DNA of 18,072 nucleotides from Pseudoneurospora amorphoporcata (taxonomy: Eukaryota; Ascomycota; Sordariomycetes; Sordariales; Sordariaceae), in the NCBI GenBank assembly GCA_033297205.1, contig MU859430.1:1-18072 (forward strand), in the 5' to 3' direction. A program made the translations under genes and the position numbers. Below, one piece after another: positions 17,470 through 18,072 of this stretch; position 1 is the first letter of the stretch, and every line of letters begins with the position of its first letter. Under the pieces are notes generated by a model, which was not told the DNA's origin, searched no databases, and saw only the letters and a program-made list of their open reading frames with translations.

Positions 17470-17659
17470 TGTTACGGGGCGCGAGCAAGCACTAAGCTAG
17501 GACTTTGATTGTTGTGCGAGGAATAGGAAGAGAGTTTTATGTGCGCACGAGAACTATGTAAGGTATAGAGCAGTAGGTCCACCACATAGACCTACCCAGA
17601 GCCACTATGTCACATGACAGCAGTATATATATAAGAATAGGTAGGCAATGCCTGTGACA
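17470..17659 (-). repeat. 5' LTR of the chromovirus
   Basis: 190 bp, TGTTAC to GTGACA. Compared with 10187-10376 it has A or T at most differing sites. Confidence 0.95.
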
Positions 17660-17664
17660 GTCGT
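17660..17664. repeat. Right target-site duplication (GTCGT)
   Basis: Perfect copy of 10182-10186. Confidence 0.95.
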
Positions 17665-17962
17665 ACTGCACTGGCGACCCTGGTGTGGGCGCTTAGACTA
17701 GCTCAGACTGGGCAGTCTAACTCGTGATTTTCTAGTACTAGCACTAGTGCCTTATCGCACTATTTCCTTTACCAAACCACCATCGTATATATTACCACAT
17801 TGTAATCCTTGAATCTACTATGTCGCGCATTATTAGATATTATTAAATAAACAAAGCGCTAGCATCTGTCGATAGTACGGAATGATCCATCATTTTTCTA
17901 TGCGTTTCCCTAGCTAATTGTAATGTAGATGACCAATGTAGTAACCCAGCCGACGGGCGCAT

Positions 17963-18010
17963 GCGACCGTGCCGCTAAGTTGTTACGAACTTAAGCGGCA
18001 CTAGGGTCGC
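17963..18010. repeat. Long interrupted hairpin
   Basis: Arms GCGACC-GTGCCGCT-AAGTT and AACTT-AAGCGGCAC-GGTCGC pair over 19 bp, with a one-base and a three-base bulge and a 6-nt loop. Confidence 0.6.
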
Positions 18011-18026
18011 CCAAGACCCGACCACT

Positions 18027-18044
18027 CACTGGCGATAACCAGTG
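18027..18044. repeat. Short perfect hairpin
   Basis: CACTGG and CCAGTG pair around a 6-nt loop, 16 bp after the longer hairpin. Confidence 0.5.
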
Positions 18045-18072
18045 TAATACCCGGGAGGTTAAGCACGTGCCA

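Larger units (their letters stand above)
10187..17659 (-). mobile_element. Ty3/gypsy chromovirus, defective, with nested insertions
   Basis: 190-bp LTRs at 10187-10376 and 17470-17659 are flanked by a perfect 5-bp duplication (GTCGT). Orientation is minus: the purine tract GAAAGGGGGGTAG abuts the left LTR, and the order from the right is Gag, CCHC knuckle, protease, RT start, integrase end, chromodomain. This gene order and the C-terminal chromodomain define chromoviruses. RNase H, the RT catalytic core and the integrase core are missing and replaced by a MITE. A second LTR element is nested in gag. Stop codons in gag/pol fit RIP. The primer-binding site next to the right LTR (about 17455-17469) has no clear match to a tRNA 3' end, so priming is unknown. 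Confidence 0.95.
17665..18072. other. Right flank, no gene seen
   Basis: No supported frame. The region is partly AT-rich and ends in a GC-rich stretch with two hairpins described separately. Confidence 0.5.

Noticed and set aside
17685..17760. tRNA-like string TAGCTCAGACTGGGCAG
   Set aside because: It resembles a D-arm, but no acceptor stem, anticodon arm or T-arm (GGTTCRA) can be formed around it.

Overview
The window looks like a transposon-rich segment of a filamentous ascomycete (Pezizomycotina) genome. Supporting signs are a 52-nt intron with a GTAAG donor and a GCTAAC branch site, Ty3/gypsy chromovirus-type retroelements, and LTR copies that differ mainly by C-to-T and G-to-A changes, with stop codons where tryptophan or glutamine codons are expected. 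That pattern is the usual mark of repeat-induced point mutation (RIP). The species cannot be named from the sequence. No rRNA, tRNA or CRISPR was seen.

Layout. 1-224 is flank. 225-2554 is a degenerate LTR element with an ACCGG target duplication. It holds an LTR/promoter-like block with a TATA box, an AAGC microsatellite and a series of hairpins with a shared loop. It ends about 20 bp before a TATA box in the flank. 2.6-6.2 kb is moderately GC-rich and contains several broken protein-like patches on both strands, including an AT-hook and a coiled coil, but no gene I can name. 6.0-6.4 kb has three diverged tandem units. The only intact host-like gene is on the minus strand at 6462-7415 (317 aa, unknown function). 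Its leader is AUG-free, carries an intron and contains coding-like sequence. 7.9-9.6 kb is intergenic. 9.6-10.0 kb is an AT-rich block full of TAGTACT words.

10187-17659 is one Ty3/gypsy chromovirus on the minus strand: 190-bp LTRs, GTCGT target duplication, polypurine tract, Gag with zinc knuckle, protease, RT N-terminus, integrase C-terminus and chromodomain. Two later events disrupt it. A second LTR element (14180-16282, plus strand, 280-bp LTRs, Gag only) is nested in its gag. A 415-bp MITE with 74-bp inverted repeats (10961-11375) lies exactly where the RT, RNase H and integrase core are missing. Removing the nested element and one 5-bp duplication leaves the outer gag frame continuous, which confirms the order of events. 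17665-18072 is flank with two strong hairpins.

The retroelement genes are dead: many stops, missing pol. The points most worth following are the MITE/deletion junction, the gag-only nested element, the covarying hairpin series and the AUG-free leader of the host gene.
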